Shown: positions 1-7,047 of the stretch, piece by piece
How the letters are laid out: each line of letters opens with the position of its first letter
Numbering within the stretch: position 1 is the first letter of the stretch
From: an uncultured Clostridia bacterium
GTDB taxonomy: Bacteria > Bacillota > Clostridia > Christensenellales > Aristaeellaceae
NCBI GenBank assembly: GCA_934636425.1
Contig: CAKUAV010000039.1
Coordinates: forward strand, 1 to 19,493
Reading direction: 5' to 3'
Length of the DNA: 19,493 bases
The notes under the pieces: generated by a model
The model's input: the letters and a program-made list of their open reading frames with translations, nothing else
Database searches by the model: none
Told to the model about the DNA's origin: nothing
Translations under genes and position numbers: made by a program

Positions 1-76
1 CTGGTAGGGGTGGCAGTGGCGGGGGAGCTTGCTCTCCCGTCCACCAGCTTGTCAAAAACTTTTTTGACAAGCTGAG
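1..76 (-). repeat. Left copy of 76-bp terminal inverted repeat
   Basis: Every base of 1-76 is the exact reverse complement of 19411-19486, checked by eye; the match stops at position 77. Read outward from the flanking gene, the element starts CTCAGCTTGTC. It contains a 30-bp palindrome (45-74) with 14-bp arms around a two-base centre, and then a second small dyad (GGGAG...CTCCC). Its outer part is G-rich on the plus strand, with several GG/GGGG runs near positions 7-25. It lies 3' of the small minus-strand gene ending at 187. It is probably a dispersed intergenic repeat or the end of a multicopy insertion sequence at which the sequence breaks off. Confidence 0.9.
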
Positions 77-98
77 AAGCGCGAGACCATGCGCTTCT
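75..98. terminator. Stem-loop beside the left repeat, possible terminator
   Basis: An 8-bp perfect stem (AGAAGCGC at 75-82 with GCGCTTCT at 91-98) encloses an 8-nt loop. On the plus strand it is followed by TTTCTTT, so it could terminate transcription entering from the left. On the minus strand it lies downstream of the gene ending at 187 and runs directly into the 76-bp repeat instead of a T-tract. Its last two bases overlap the repeat. Confidence 0.55.
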
Positions 99-186
99 TT
101 CTTTATTGCCGGATGGGACTTTTCTGTCGGCGGCGCAGCGTTCACCGGCCTTTTCCCTATGGCGAACAGTCACATAAAATACGCCG

Positions 187-525
187 TCAGTCAATGACAA
201 TGGACTTTCTCTTCCCGTTCTTTCCGACCGGATATTCCCTCATGCGGACGACATAATCGAGATTGACGACATTCTCCTTTCCGTCCTTTTCGATAACGAC
301 GGCGTTGTCAATAACCTCTTTCAGAATTCCGTCTATATTGCTCTCCGAAATCAGATAGAGCAGAACGTCCCTGCCGATAAAGCGCTTCGCAAGCTCCTGC
401 ATTTCCGTATCCCCCTTCTTTCTCCCGATCCTCGCCCTGATGTATTGCGTGCGCCTTTTTCGGCTCATGCAATACATATACAGCAGAAAAATCAGCGGCA
501 GATAGCTCAACCATCCCGTTCCCAT
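187..525 (-). CDS. Small Sm-like (DUF6897-type) protein, possible N-terminal membrane segment
   Basis: The 112-residue ORF starts at an ATG preceded by GAGAGG at good spacing. Residues about 5-23 form a hydrophobic segment followed by a strongly basic stretch, which would anchor it with the C-terminus inside. From residue 42 on (MQELAKRFIGRD...) it resembles short Bacillota proteins with a small beta-barrel, Sm-like pattern (IGRDVLLYL, VVIEKDGKENVVNLDYVVRMREYP). I recall these as DUF6897, but the name is from memory. A second ATG at 400-402 also has a good G-rich ribosome site (GGGGG) and would give a soluble 71-residue protein of the more usual family length. The gene lies 47 bp after the sialidase-like gene with no terminator between, so it may be the last gene of that transcript. 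Function unknown. Confidence 0.7.
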   Translation of the reverse strand: MGTGWLSYLPLIFLLYMYCMSRKRRTQYIRARIGRKKGDTEMQELAKRFIGRDVLLYLISESNIDGILKEVIDNAVVIEKDGKENVVNLDYVVRMREYPVGKNGKRKSIVID

Positions 526-572
526 AGCAGCCTCTCTCCCATCGTCCGTTTCAGCCTTCTTTTAGGGACATA

Positions 573-1658
573 TCAGATGATCTCAGGCAGACGCCAGCGT
601 GTGGAGAGCAGGCTGGTCTTGGCGTCGCCCGGCAGGCGCTGATAGTATACGGTCAGCATCTCGCCGCCCGGCAGCTCGACCGAGGCCGGATAGCCCAGAT
701 CGCCGTCCAGGCCGTCGGCGCGCAGTATCAGCTCCTCGCTCCAGTTCACGCCGTCGCGGCTGAGGAGCGCGCGCTGGCCGAACGGCTCGTGCCGATAGCC
801 GTATACGCACACGATCACGCCCGAGGAATGCAGCAGCAGATGCGCGGGCGCGCCGTCGCAGGGCAGGCGCACGGGATCGCTCCACGTCATTCCGCCGTCG
901 GCCGAGCGGCTCAGCCATGTCGCAATGGTGTCCTTCTCATGCACGCGCAGGCTGCACAAAAGCGTTCCGTCGGCCAGCTCCACCGGATGCGCCTCGTGGA
1001 TTTCATCCCATGTAAAGCCGCGCGGGCAGATCAGCGCGCCGATTTCGCGCCAGCTTTCGCCCTGATCATTGCTCACGCACACGGCCACATCGCGCGCGAC
1101 GGGGCGCAGATCCTCTTCCGGAAAGCGCTTGCCCGCATAGAGCAGCGCGCCGTTTTTGAGCAGAATCGGGCCGTGCGGCGCGCTGACGGGCGCTCTGCGG
1201 GGCGCGCTCCACGTCTTGCCGCCGTCATGGCTCACGCGCGTCCAGCTGCCCTTGTGCGCCTTCACAGTCTCGTCGTCCAGCGCGCTGACTTTGCCCTCCA
1301 TCCACGAGCGAACCGCGCCGCTCATGCCCCGCCGATACTCGGCCAGAAATTCGCGCGAATCGAGCGTAAACCATGTGATCATCACGCTCTGGCCGCCCAG
1401 CGCCACGACGCCCACGTCGCGGTCGTCCTGCGGCGAATCGTGCACGACGCGGGGCTGCGTCCACGTTCTTCCCCCGTCACGGCTGTCGCTCAGCACACTC
1501 TTGCCCCACGGGCAGATGTGCCCCCAGCGCAGCCCGGACGCGCCCGCAATCAGCGTGCCGTCCTCCAGAAGTGCGATCGACGGCCAGCCGAAATAGCCGA
1601 AATCGCAGTTCGGCACACGACAAACCACACCGTTTTCTCCATTGACATGAATGCTCAT
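573..1658 (-). CDS. BNR-repeat / exo-sialidase-like protein, cytoplasmic
   Basis: This 361-residue protein shows the six-bladed beta-propeller pattern of the BNR/sialidase superfamily. Asp-box motifs S-x-D-x-G-x-T-W are visible at about residues 59-66, 143-150, 196-203, 252-259 and, degenerate, 300-306. CRVP at 13-16 may stand for the family's N-terminal (F/Y)RIP arginine motif. There is no signal peptide, so it would act inside the cell on imported glycan or not be a classical secreted sialidase. The start is fixed by GAGGAGG about 9 nt upstream. It follows the FAD oxidoreductase by 37 bp in the same direction, implying co-transcription. The superfamily also includes proteins acting on other acidic sugars and non-enzymatic proteins, so sialic acid specificity is not established. 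Confidence 0.8.
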   Translation of the reverse strand: MSIHVNGENGVVCRVPNCDFGYFGWPSIALLEDGTLIAGASGLRWGHICPWGKSVLSDSRDGGRTWTQPRVVHDSPQDDRDVGVVALGGQSVMITWFTLDSREFLAEYRRGMSGAVRSWMEGKVSALDDETVKAHKGSWTRVSHDGGKTWSAPRRAPVSAPHGPILLKNGALLYAGKRFPEEDLRPVARDVAVCVSNDQGESWREIGALICPRGFTWDEIHEAHPVELADGTLLCSLRVHEKDTIATWLSRSADGGMTWSDPVRLPCDGAPAHLLLHSSGVIVCVYGYRHEPFGQRALLSRDGVNWSEELILRADGLDGDLGYPASVELPGGEMLTVYYQRLPGDAKTSLLSTRWRLPEII

Positions 1659-1695
1659 AACCGCTTCCTCCTCACATTCCCTGCCGGAGCCGCGC

Positions 1696-3621
1696 TCACT
1701 TCAGCCAGTCCGGCTCCTCATATTTGTGCTTCATCCCCAGCGCTTTGACGTTGCGGCGTATTTTCTCGCGCTCGTTTTCGCTCTCGCAGCGATAGGGATG
1801 GAAGTGTATCCAGCCCAAGTCCTTGAAGTGATAGGCCTCCTCGTCGCCGATGCCGCAGTTGAATGAATCGGGAATCGGCACGCCCGCCGTCATGGCCGCC
1901 TTGAATTCGTCCAGATAGTCGGTGTAAACGTCCCGCGGCCACGCGCCGTGCTTCGTGCAGACCGACGCGGCCAGTCCCGCCGCCTCTCCCAGCGCGCCCA
2001 GCGTGCGCATGACGCGGATCGCCGAAAACGCCACATGGCTGGCGCTCACATCGCGCCCGCCGAGGAAGAGATTCCTCACATCGCGCGCGTACAGGCAGCG
2101 ATACGGCACGGGACAGGGCTTCACGATGCCCCGATGATACGCGAACGAGCGAAACGCCTCGCCGAAGCGCGCCTCGTTGTCCGGCTCGGGGAAGTGTATG
2201 TCGATCGACCATGTGATGCAGGCCGTCGCGTCGTCATAGACGTTCGGCGTCTCGAGATCGGCCTGCGTGAGTATGTGATCGCCCACGACGCGATAGCTCT
2301 CGCGCTTGCCGCCGATGGGAGAAATCCACTCGAGCGCGTCGCGGGCATATTCTCCGCGCCGCTTCGAGAGGTTCTTCTGGAAATTCCAGTTGCTGAATAT
2401 GGCGCGCAGGCCGTAATCGCGGATATACTCGATGTCCTCCACCATGTCGCGCCGAAAGCCCGCCTCCTGCTCCCAGTCGCCCGAGCGCACGAAATAGCAG
2501 GCGTCCTCATCAAAGTCAAAGCCCCAGTCGATCGCCGGAAAGGGAACGTCCTCGTCCTTCGGCTGAGAATACCAGCGCAGCGAATGGCCCATGACCAGAT
2601 GCTGATACGCCGGCGCGCCCAGCGATTCGCCGAACGTATCCGCCGCCTCCCGGCCATACATCACGGCGCAGCCGGCCATGCGGGCGAGCGCCGCGTCGCC
2701 GGTGCAGTCGGCAAACAGGCGGGCGCGATAGCGCGTCTTTCGGCCGGTACGCACGTTTGTGGTCACGACCGCGGCGATCACGTCCCCATCCTTCTCGATG
2801 GCGGTCACATGCTCCCACAGCGCAATATCGCATTTTGTCTCCTGATATTCGAGCGGCTCGAAGGCGAATTTCTTGCGCGCATCCTCGAAATACTCGGCGG
2901 GATAGACGGTCGGCCTGCCCATGACCGGCGCGATCTCCCGCACCACGTCGCCCAGATGCGGATACGGCGGCAGATGGATCTGACCGCCCATGCACACGCG
3001 GATGTCCGAGCTGTTGCAGCCGCCCAGCACGCCGCGGTCGTTGATGAGCAGCGTCTTCGTGCCGGTGCGCCGCGCTGCAAGCGCCATACACACGCCCGCC
3101 ACGCCGCCGCCCGCGACGATCAGATCGTATTCCTCGCCGCATTCGGCGATTTCATGCCAGTTCAGTTCGCGGCGCATCTCCTCAATGGCGGTTTTATCGT
3201 CCGGCGGCGCAAAGCCGAGGTCGTCGGTCATATAGACCGCGTCGCAGCGGCCGTTAAAGCCGGTCAGGTCGTGCAGAGCCAGCGTGTGCCGCCCCGCGCC
3301 GAGATCGATCTCTCCCGCCTTCTGCCACGCCCATGCCGCGCCGTTCGTGCCCAGCACGGCGGGCAGCGTCTTCCCGTCCACGCGCACGGCAAAGCGCCCC
3401 GCCGGCGTGCCCTTGCCCCAGACCGCCGTCCAGTCCCGCGTGCGCGCCCACACCGCATAGCGCCCCGCGCTCACGTCGATTTCCGTCTCCGCGTCGGCCA
3501 CGGGCACGCCCAGGCCATGCGCCATGATATAGGGCGAGCCCATCTGATCCATGGACTGCTGATCAATCGCCCAGCCGCCCAGATTTTTGAACGACTCGGC
3601 TTCTATAAAGCGCTGCTTCAT
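1696..3621 (-). CDS. FAD-dependent oxidoreductase with N-terminal carbohydrate-binding-like domain
   Basis: This 641-residue protein belongs to the FAD_oxidored (PF12831) type. Residues about 1-135 (FIEAESF..., GRYAVWARTRDW, GRHTLALHDL) look like a beta-sandwich of the golvesin/xanthan-lyase carbohydrate-binding kind. The Rossmann motif YDLIVAGGGVAG is at 165-176, a second FAD motif ADCTGDAALA at 304-313, and a C-terminal FAD contact stretch NLFLGGRDVSASHVAFSA at 517-534. A tail of about 70 residues follows. The open frame extends to 3702, but a consensus promoter lies inside that extension (3665-3693), so translation must start later. The ATG at 3621 is preferred; the ATG at 3633 has no room for a ribosome site. 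Substrate unknown. Its partner downstream is the sialidase-like gene, and oxidation of a sugar or glycoside is an inference from that pairing. Confidence 0.82.
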   Translation of the reverse strand: MKQRFIEAESFKNLGGWAIDQQSMDQMGSPYIMAHGLGVPVADAETEIDVSAGRYAVWARTRDWTAVWGKGTPAGRFAVRVDGKTLPAVLGTNGAAWAWQKAGEIDLGAGRHTLALHDLTGFNGRCDAVYMTDDLGFAPPDDKTAIEEMRRELNWHEIAECGEEYDLIVAGGGVAGVCMALAARRTGTKTLLINDRGVLGGCNSSDIRVCMGGQIHLPPYPHLGDVVREIAPVMGRPTVYPAEYFEDARKKFAFEPLEYQETKCDIALWEHVTAIEKDGDVIAAVVTTNVRTGRKTRYRARLFADCTGDAALARMAGCAVMYGREAADTFGESLGAPAYQHLVMGHSLRWYSQPKDEDVPFPAIDWGFDFDEDACYFVRSGDWEQEAGFRRDMVEDIEYIRDYGLRAIFSNWNFQKNLSKRRGEYARDALEWISPIGGKRESYRVVGDHILTQADLETPNVYDDATACITWSIDIHFPEPDNEARFGEAFRSFAYHRGIVKPCPVPYRCLYARDVRNLFLGGRDVSASHVAFSAIRVMRTLGALGEAAGLAASVCTKHGAWPRDVYTDYLDEFKAAMTAGVPIPDSFNCGIGDEEAYHFKDLGWIHFHPYRCESENEREKIRRNVKALGMKHKYEEPDWLK

Positions 3622-3664
3622 GCCCTTCTTCATCCTTTTATTCGATTTTGGGGATGTTAAATTC

Positions 3665-3693
3665 ATTATATCAGCCCGCCGCCGTAAATACAA
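3665..3693 (-). promoter_or_regulatory. SigA promoter for the FAD oxidoreductase operon
   Basis: On the minus strand TTGTAT (3688-3693) is followed, after exactly 17 bp, by a perfect TATAAT (3665-3670). Transcription would begin near 3658, about 37 nt before the ATG at 3621. This decides the start codon of the oxidoreductase. Confidence 0.8.
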
Positions 3694-3794
3694 GAGCCGC
3701 AATGCGTTTCCAAAGCGCGCCGGCAGGAAAAAGCGCCGCGCGCCGCGAAATACACAGCGTCACGCTCTGCACACTCAGAAGAAAGGATATCGCC

Positions 3795-4757
3795 ATGCCC
3801 ATTCAGATCATAAAGGATCCCGTCGCCACGCTGGACGTCGACGTCGTGGTCAACGCCGCCAACCGCAATCTCCGGCAGGGCACCGGCCTGAGCGACGCGC
3901 TGTTCAAGGCCGCCGGCCCTGCCGAAATGCGCGCCGCCTGCGAAAAGCTCGGCTCCTGCGCGCCCGGCCACGCCGTGATCACGCCCGGCTTCAGGCTGCC
4001 CGCCCAATATGTGGTTCACGCCGTCGGCCCGATCTGGGTGAACGGCCGCCAGCATGAAGGCGAGCTGCTCGCCGCCTGCTATCAGGAGTCGCTCTCACTC
4101 GCCGCCGCCCAAAAGGCGCGCTCGATCGCCTTCCCGCTGCTCTCCACCGGCCCCTACGGCTATCCGCGCGAAAAGGCCTTCCGCATCGCCATGACGGAGC
4201 TGGCCGCCTTTCTCGAAAAGCGGGAAATGACTGTCTATCTCTCCGTCTATGATCCCCGCACAACGCGTCCGGACGCGGAAACATGGATGGCGCTGTCCCA
4301 TTATATCGCGCATCCCGAATCGCGCGCGCCTGAGGAAAGCGTCGGCGACGAGCTGCCCTCGCTGGACGAAATGCTCTTTGAGCCCATCGCGCCCGAGCCG
4401 GTCGCAAAGCCCGCGCCAAAGGCGCCCTTCATCGCGCAGGTCATGGCGCTTGCCCGCGAAAAGGGTCTTTCCGAAAGCGCGCTGAGCCGCCGCGCAAACA
4501 TGACGCTTTCGTATCTCTCGGCGCTGCGCAATCGCCCGAGCGAGCTGCCCGACCGCGACGCGGCCATGGCGCTGTGCGTCGCGCTGTCGCTGACGGAGGA
4601 AGAAACGCGCGCGCTGCTCATATCTGCCGGATACTTCCTGCTGCCCAGCGACCGCAGAGACGCGATCATCAGCTTTTTCATCGGCCGCGGCGCGGACATA
4701 TACGCGCTGGACGCGGCGCTGTACGCCTGCGGCGAAAGGCAGCTGTTCTTCGCATAA
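3795..4757 (+). CDS. Macro-domain protein with C-terminal helix-turn-helix-like domain
   Basis: This 320-residue protein starts at the ATG preceded by AGAAAGGA; the longer open frame upstream lacks a ribosome site. Residues 1-155 form a macro domain, which binds ADP-ribose or removes it from targets: VVVNAANRNL at 17-26, VVHAVGPIW at 73-81 and AFPLLSTGPYGYP at 112-124. The substrate loop, usually GGGV(D/C)GAI, reads QGTGLSDALF at 28-37. After an acidic/proline linker, residues 212-320 match the XRE-like domain often fused to macro domains in Bacillota (ESALSRRANMTLSYLSALRN, SLTEEETRALLISAGY). It is monocistronic, convergent with queT and shares its terminator. No toxin partner (DarT-like) lies beside it. 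Annotated relatives are often called RNase III inhibitor (YmdB-like), which this sequence does not itself support. Confidence 0.88.
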   Translation: MPIQIIKDPVATLDVDVVVNAANRNLRQGTGLSDALFKAAGPAEMRAACEKLGSCAPGHAVITPGFRLPAQYVVHAVGPIWVNGRQHEGELLAACYQESLSLAAAQKARSIAFPLLSTGPYGYPREKAFRIAMTELAAFLEKREMTVYLSVYDPRTTRPDAETWMALSHYIAHPESRAPEESVGDELPSLDEMLFEPIAPEPVAKPAPKAPFIAQVMALAREKGLSESALSRRANMTLSYLSALRNRPSELPDRDAAMALCVALSLTEEETRALLISAGYFLLPSDRRDAIISFFIGRGADIYALDAALYACGERQLFFA

Positions 4758-4759
4758 GC

Positions 4760-4799
4760 AAAAAGACGCTCCGATCCGGCGAATCAGAGCGTCTTTTTT
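4760..4799. terminator. Bidirectional intrinsic terminator between macro-domain gene and queT
   Basis: The stem AAAAAGACGCTC / GAGCGTCTTTTT (4760-4771 with 4787-4798) has a 15-nt loop. T-runs follow on the plus strand, and the A-run on the other side gives T-runs on the minus strand. It serves both convergent genes. Confidence 0.9.
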
Positions 4800-4809
4800 T
4801 CTATGATAA

Positions 4810-5295
4810 TCAGTCCGCGAACAGCTTCGTGTCGAGCTTCGCCTTTTTGAGCATGTACAACAGCGGCAGTCCCAGCGCATAGCAGGCGGCCGCCTCGCCC
4901 AGGCCGATCCAGAGCATGATCAGCGGCAGCGGCATGTCGGAGAGGCCGTTTAAGACCAGACCGATGATCACCGCATTGAACACAACCGGCGCGAGCGCCG
5001 CCAGAGCGGGCTTATTGCGCAGTTTGCGCGTCACGAGCGCCGCGCCCAGCGTGGCCAGCGAGCCGAAAACAATGTCGATCACCGTGCTGCCGCCCAGAAG
5101 ATTGGCCAGCAGACAGCCTATGAACAGGCCGGGCACGGCGGCGGGCGTGAGCACGGGCAGTATGGTGAGCGCCTCGGAAACGCGCAGCTGAACCTCGCCG
5201 TAGCTGATGGGGCGCAGCAGCAGCGTCAGCGCGCAGTAGATGGCGGCGATGACGGCCGCACGGGTGATGAAACGGGTGTCCTTCTTCTTGAGCAT
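4810..5295 (-). CDS. queT: QueT-type queuosine-precursor ECF transporter S component
   Basis: This 161-residue, very hydrophobic protein has about five or six membrane helices (residues 11-30, 43-65, 70-90, 98-117, 122-148). It carries the QueT family (PF06177) signature PISYGEVQLRVSEALTILP at 29-47 and the motif LLANLLGG at 62-69. It is the substrate-binding S subunit that imports a queuosine precursor (preQ1/preQ0 or queuine) together with a shared ECF energy module, which is not in this window. The start is MLKKKD at 5295. AAAGGA at 5308-5313 is rather far (12 nt), but no closer in-frame start exists. Its long leader with a preQ1-like aptamer supports the assignment. Confidence 0.9.
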   Translation of the reverse strand: MLKKKDTRFITRAAVIAAIYCALTLLLRPISYGEVQLRVSEALTILPVLTPAAVPGLFIGCLLANLLGGSTVIDIVFGSLATLGAALVTRKLRNKPALAALAPVVFNAVIIGLVLNGLSDMPLPLIMLWIGLGEAAACYALGLPLLYMLKKAKLDTKLFAD

Positions 5296-5561
5296 GGTTC
5301 GTTCATATCCTTTCGCACAAAAAAATCCGCATGGAAGCCCATACAGATTGGAGATTGCTCCGCCCGCGCTTCCAAAAGACAAACAAAAAAGGCGGCGCAT
5401 CTCCAAGCCTTCAATGAGCTTTGAGAAAACACTGCCCTGGTCATCTTTCCCGCAGGGGAACAAACTCTGACCGCGCCTCACAGACGCGGAACCTGGTTTT
5501 GTTTATAGACAGGAGGGCCTCGAACTGTCTGTTATGCGATTGAGCCGCGTTTGCAAACGAC
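5296..5561 (-). promoter_or_regulatory. Long structured 5' leader of queT
   Basis: About 265 nt separate the predicted start of transcription from the queT start codon. In transcript order it holds the preQ1-like aptamer (5492-5530), a CCGCG/CGCGG hairpin (5471-5489), a TTCCC/GGGAA hairpin (5447-5460), and a 9-bp hairpin with one mismatch (5400-5426). A T6 tract (5385-5390) follows. A further stem GGAAGC...GCTTCC with an inner GGAG/CTCC hairpin (5332-5374) leads into a T7 tract (5319-5325) immediately before the ribosome site. The two T-tracts after hairpins suggest conditional termination. The frame upstream of MLKKKD is open, but it has no supported start and is taken as non-coding. Confidence 0.6.
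5492..5530 (-). promoter_or_regulatory. preQ1 riboswitch aptamer candidate (class I-like)
   Basis: On the minus strand a P1 stem AGACAG (5525-5530) / CTGTCT (5507-5512) encloses TTC then GAGGCCCTC. It is followed by the A-rich tail ATAAACAAAACCAGG (5492-5506). This is the layout of preQ1-I: stem, TTC loop, C-rich segment, stem, then an AUAAAAAA-type tail whose end folds back as a pseudoknot. The pseudoknot pairing (GG with CC, or CCT with AGG) is short and not unique. A preQ1-III-like fold that includes the following hairpin is possible. Its place upstream of queT is the strongest support. Confidence 0.6.
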
Positions 5562-5567
5562 TTACTG

Positions 5568-5576
5568 ATTATAGCA
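5568..5576 (-). promoter_or_regulatory. Extended -10 promoter of queT
   Basis: TGCTATAAT on the minus strand gives a perfect -10 with the TGn extension. No good -35 is visible at 17 bp (GCGATG). Transcription would start near 5561, just upstream of the aptamer. Confidence 0.65.
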
Positions 5577-5689
5577 CGGCGCGGCGCATTCATCGCGCAC
5601 GGGATTGTAAAATCGCGCCGCAATGTATGATTCTTCTCATTTATGGCCATAATGTCACAATGAAAGCGCGCCTTTCCCGCCCGAAAGAC

Positions 5690-5719
5690 TGGACGAAATC
5701 GCCGCGCCTGTATTATAAT
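5690..5719 (+). promoter_or_regulatory. SigA promoter of fucO
   Basis: TGGACG (5690-5695) and a perfect TATAAT (5714-5719) are separated by 18 bp. The start codon lies about 55 nt downstream, preceded by AAGGAG. Confidence 0.65.
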
Positions 5720-5781
5720 AATGGCAGGCAGTTCCCTGCCGTCCACAGTCAATCTTCATCACATTCAAGGAGTGATTCATC

Positions 5782-6927
5782 ATGGCCAATCGCATCATGC
5801 TCAATCAGACCTCCTATCACGGCGCGGGCGCCATCGCCGAGGTGGCCGCCGAGGCCAAGAGCCGCGGCTTCAAGAAGGCGCTGATCTGCACCGGCCCCAC
5901 GCTGCTGCGTCACGGCGTCACCGCCAAGGTGACCGATATTCTGGACAGGAACGGCCTGAGCTACGAGCTGTTCTCCGACATCAAGGCCAACCCCACCATT
6001 GAAAACGTTCAGGCCGGCGTGGCCGCCTTCAAGGCCGCGGGCGCGGACTACATCATCGCCATCGGCGGCGGCTCTCCCATCGACACCGCGAAGGCCATCG
6101 GCATCATCATCAACAACCCCGAGTACGCCGACGTGCGCAGCCTGGAGGGCGTCGCGCCCACCAAGAACCCCTGCGTGCCGATCATCGCCATTCCCACCAC
6201 CGCCGGCACGGCCGCCGAGGTGACCATCAACTACGTCATCACCGACGTGCAGAACAAGCGCAAGTTCGTCTGCGTCGATCCGCACGATATGCCCATCGTC
6301 GCCGTCGTCGATCCCGAAATGATGTCCTCCATGCCCAAGGGCCTGACCGCCGCCACCGGCATGGACGCGCTCACCCATGCCATCGAGGGCTACACCACAA
6401 AGGCCGCCTGGGAAATGACCGATATGTTCCACCTCAAGGCCATCGAGATCATCTCCCGCTCGCTGCGCGGCGCTGTCGCCGGCACGCCCGAGGGTCGCGA
6501 AGGCATGGCTCTGGGCCAGTACATCGCGGGCATGGGCTTCAGCAACGTCGGTCTGGGCATCGCGCACTCCATGGCGCACACGCTGGGCGCTGTGTATGAC
6601 ACCCCCCACGGCGTGGCCTGCGCCATGACGCTGCCGCTGGTCATGGAGTTCAATCAGGAAGCCACCGGCGAGAAGTTCCGCGAGATCGCGCGCGCCATGG
6701 GCGTAAAGAACGTCGATTCCATGACGCAGGCCGAGTATCGCGCCGCCGCCATAGACGCCGTGCGCAAGCTCTCCAGCGATGTGGGCATCCCCACCAAGCT
6801 GGAGGCGCTCAGGGAAGAGGATCTGCCCTTCCTGGCCGAATCCGCGAGCAAGGACGCCTGCGCGCCCGGCAACCCGCGCGAAGCCAGCGTGGCCGATTTC
6901 ACCGCGCTCTTCCGCAAGCTGATGTAA
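5782..6927 (+). CDS. fucO: Lactaldehyde reductase (iron-containing alcohol dehydrogenase)
   Basis: This 381-residue protein is very close to E. coli FucO over its whole length, as recalled from memory (MANR start, ADVRSLEG, IPTTAGTAAEVTINYVITD, KFVCVDPHD, ALGQYIAGMGFSNVGLG). It reduces L-lactaldehyde to 1,2-propanediol with NAD(P)H, the fermentative end of fucose and rhamnose catabolism. The nucleotide loop GGGSPID is at 95-101 and the iron ligands are D195, H199, H262 and H276. At position 38 it has Gly where FucO has the Asp that favours NADH. The start is fixed by AAGGAG about 9 nt upstream. It is a single-gene unit with its own promoter and terminator; the class II aldolase 1.4 kb downstream fits the same pathway. 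Other small-aldehyde activities are possible. Confidence 0.9.
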   Translation: MANRIMLNQTSYHGAGAIAEVAAEAKSRGFKKALICTGPTLLRHGVTAKVTDILDRNGLSYELFSDIKANPTIENVQAGVAAFKAAGADYIIAIGGGSPIDTAKAIGIIINNPEYADVRSLEGVAPTKNPCVPIIAIPTTAGTAAEVTINYVITDVQNKRKFVCVDPHDMPIVAVVDPEMMSSMPKGLTAATGMDALTHAIEGYTTKAAWEMTDMFHLKAIEIISRSLRGAVAGTPEGREGMALGQYIAGMGFSNVGLGIAHSMAHTLGAVYDTPHGVACAMTLPLVMEFNQEATGEKFREIARAMGVKNVDSMTQAEYRAAAIDAVRKLSSDVGIPTKLEALREEDLPFLAESASKDACAPGNPREASVADFTALFRKLM

Positions 6928-6935
6928 TATTCCCC

Positions 6936-6969
6936 TGCCCGGCCGTTTAACAGGCGACCGGGCATTTTT
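6936..6969 (+). terminator. Intrinsic terminator of fucO
   Basis: Stem TGCCCGG (6936-6942) / CCGGGCA (6958-6964) followed by TTTTTC, nine bases after the stop codon. Confidence 0.9.
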
Positions 6970-7047
6970 CATACCTCCCCCTGCAACCCCGGCTTCCCTT
7001 TCGCCGTCTATTAAATGAATCCCCACGGAAGGCGGACGGCGCTTTCT

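Noticed and set aside
3622..3702. N-terminal extension of the FAD oxidoreductase to 3702
   Set aside because: A TTGTAT-N17-TATAAT promoter lies within it, so that start would not be in the transcript.
5296..5481. N-terminal extension of QueT by 62 residues
   Set aside because: The extension overlaps structured leader sequence and T-tracts and has no ribosome site; family proteins begin shortly before the first helix, as MLKKKD does.
5471..5500. T-box leader suggested by AGGTTCCGCG followed by a hairpin
   Set aside because: The required AGGGTGGnACCGCG T-box sequence and specifier stem are absent, and the gene downstream is not an amino-acid gene.
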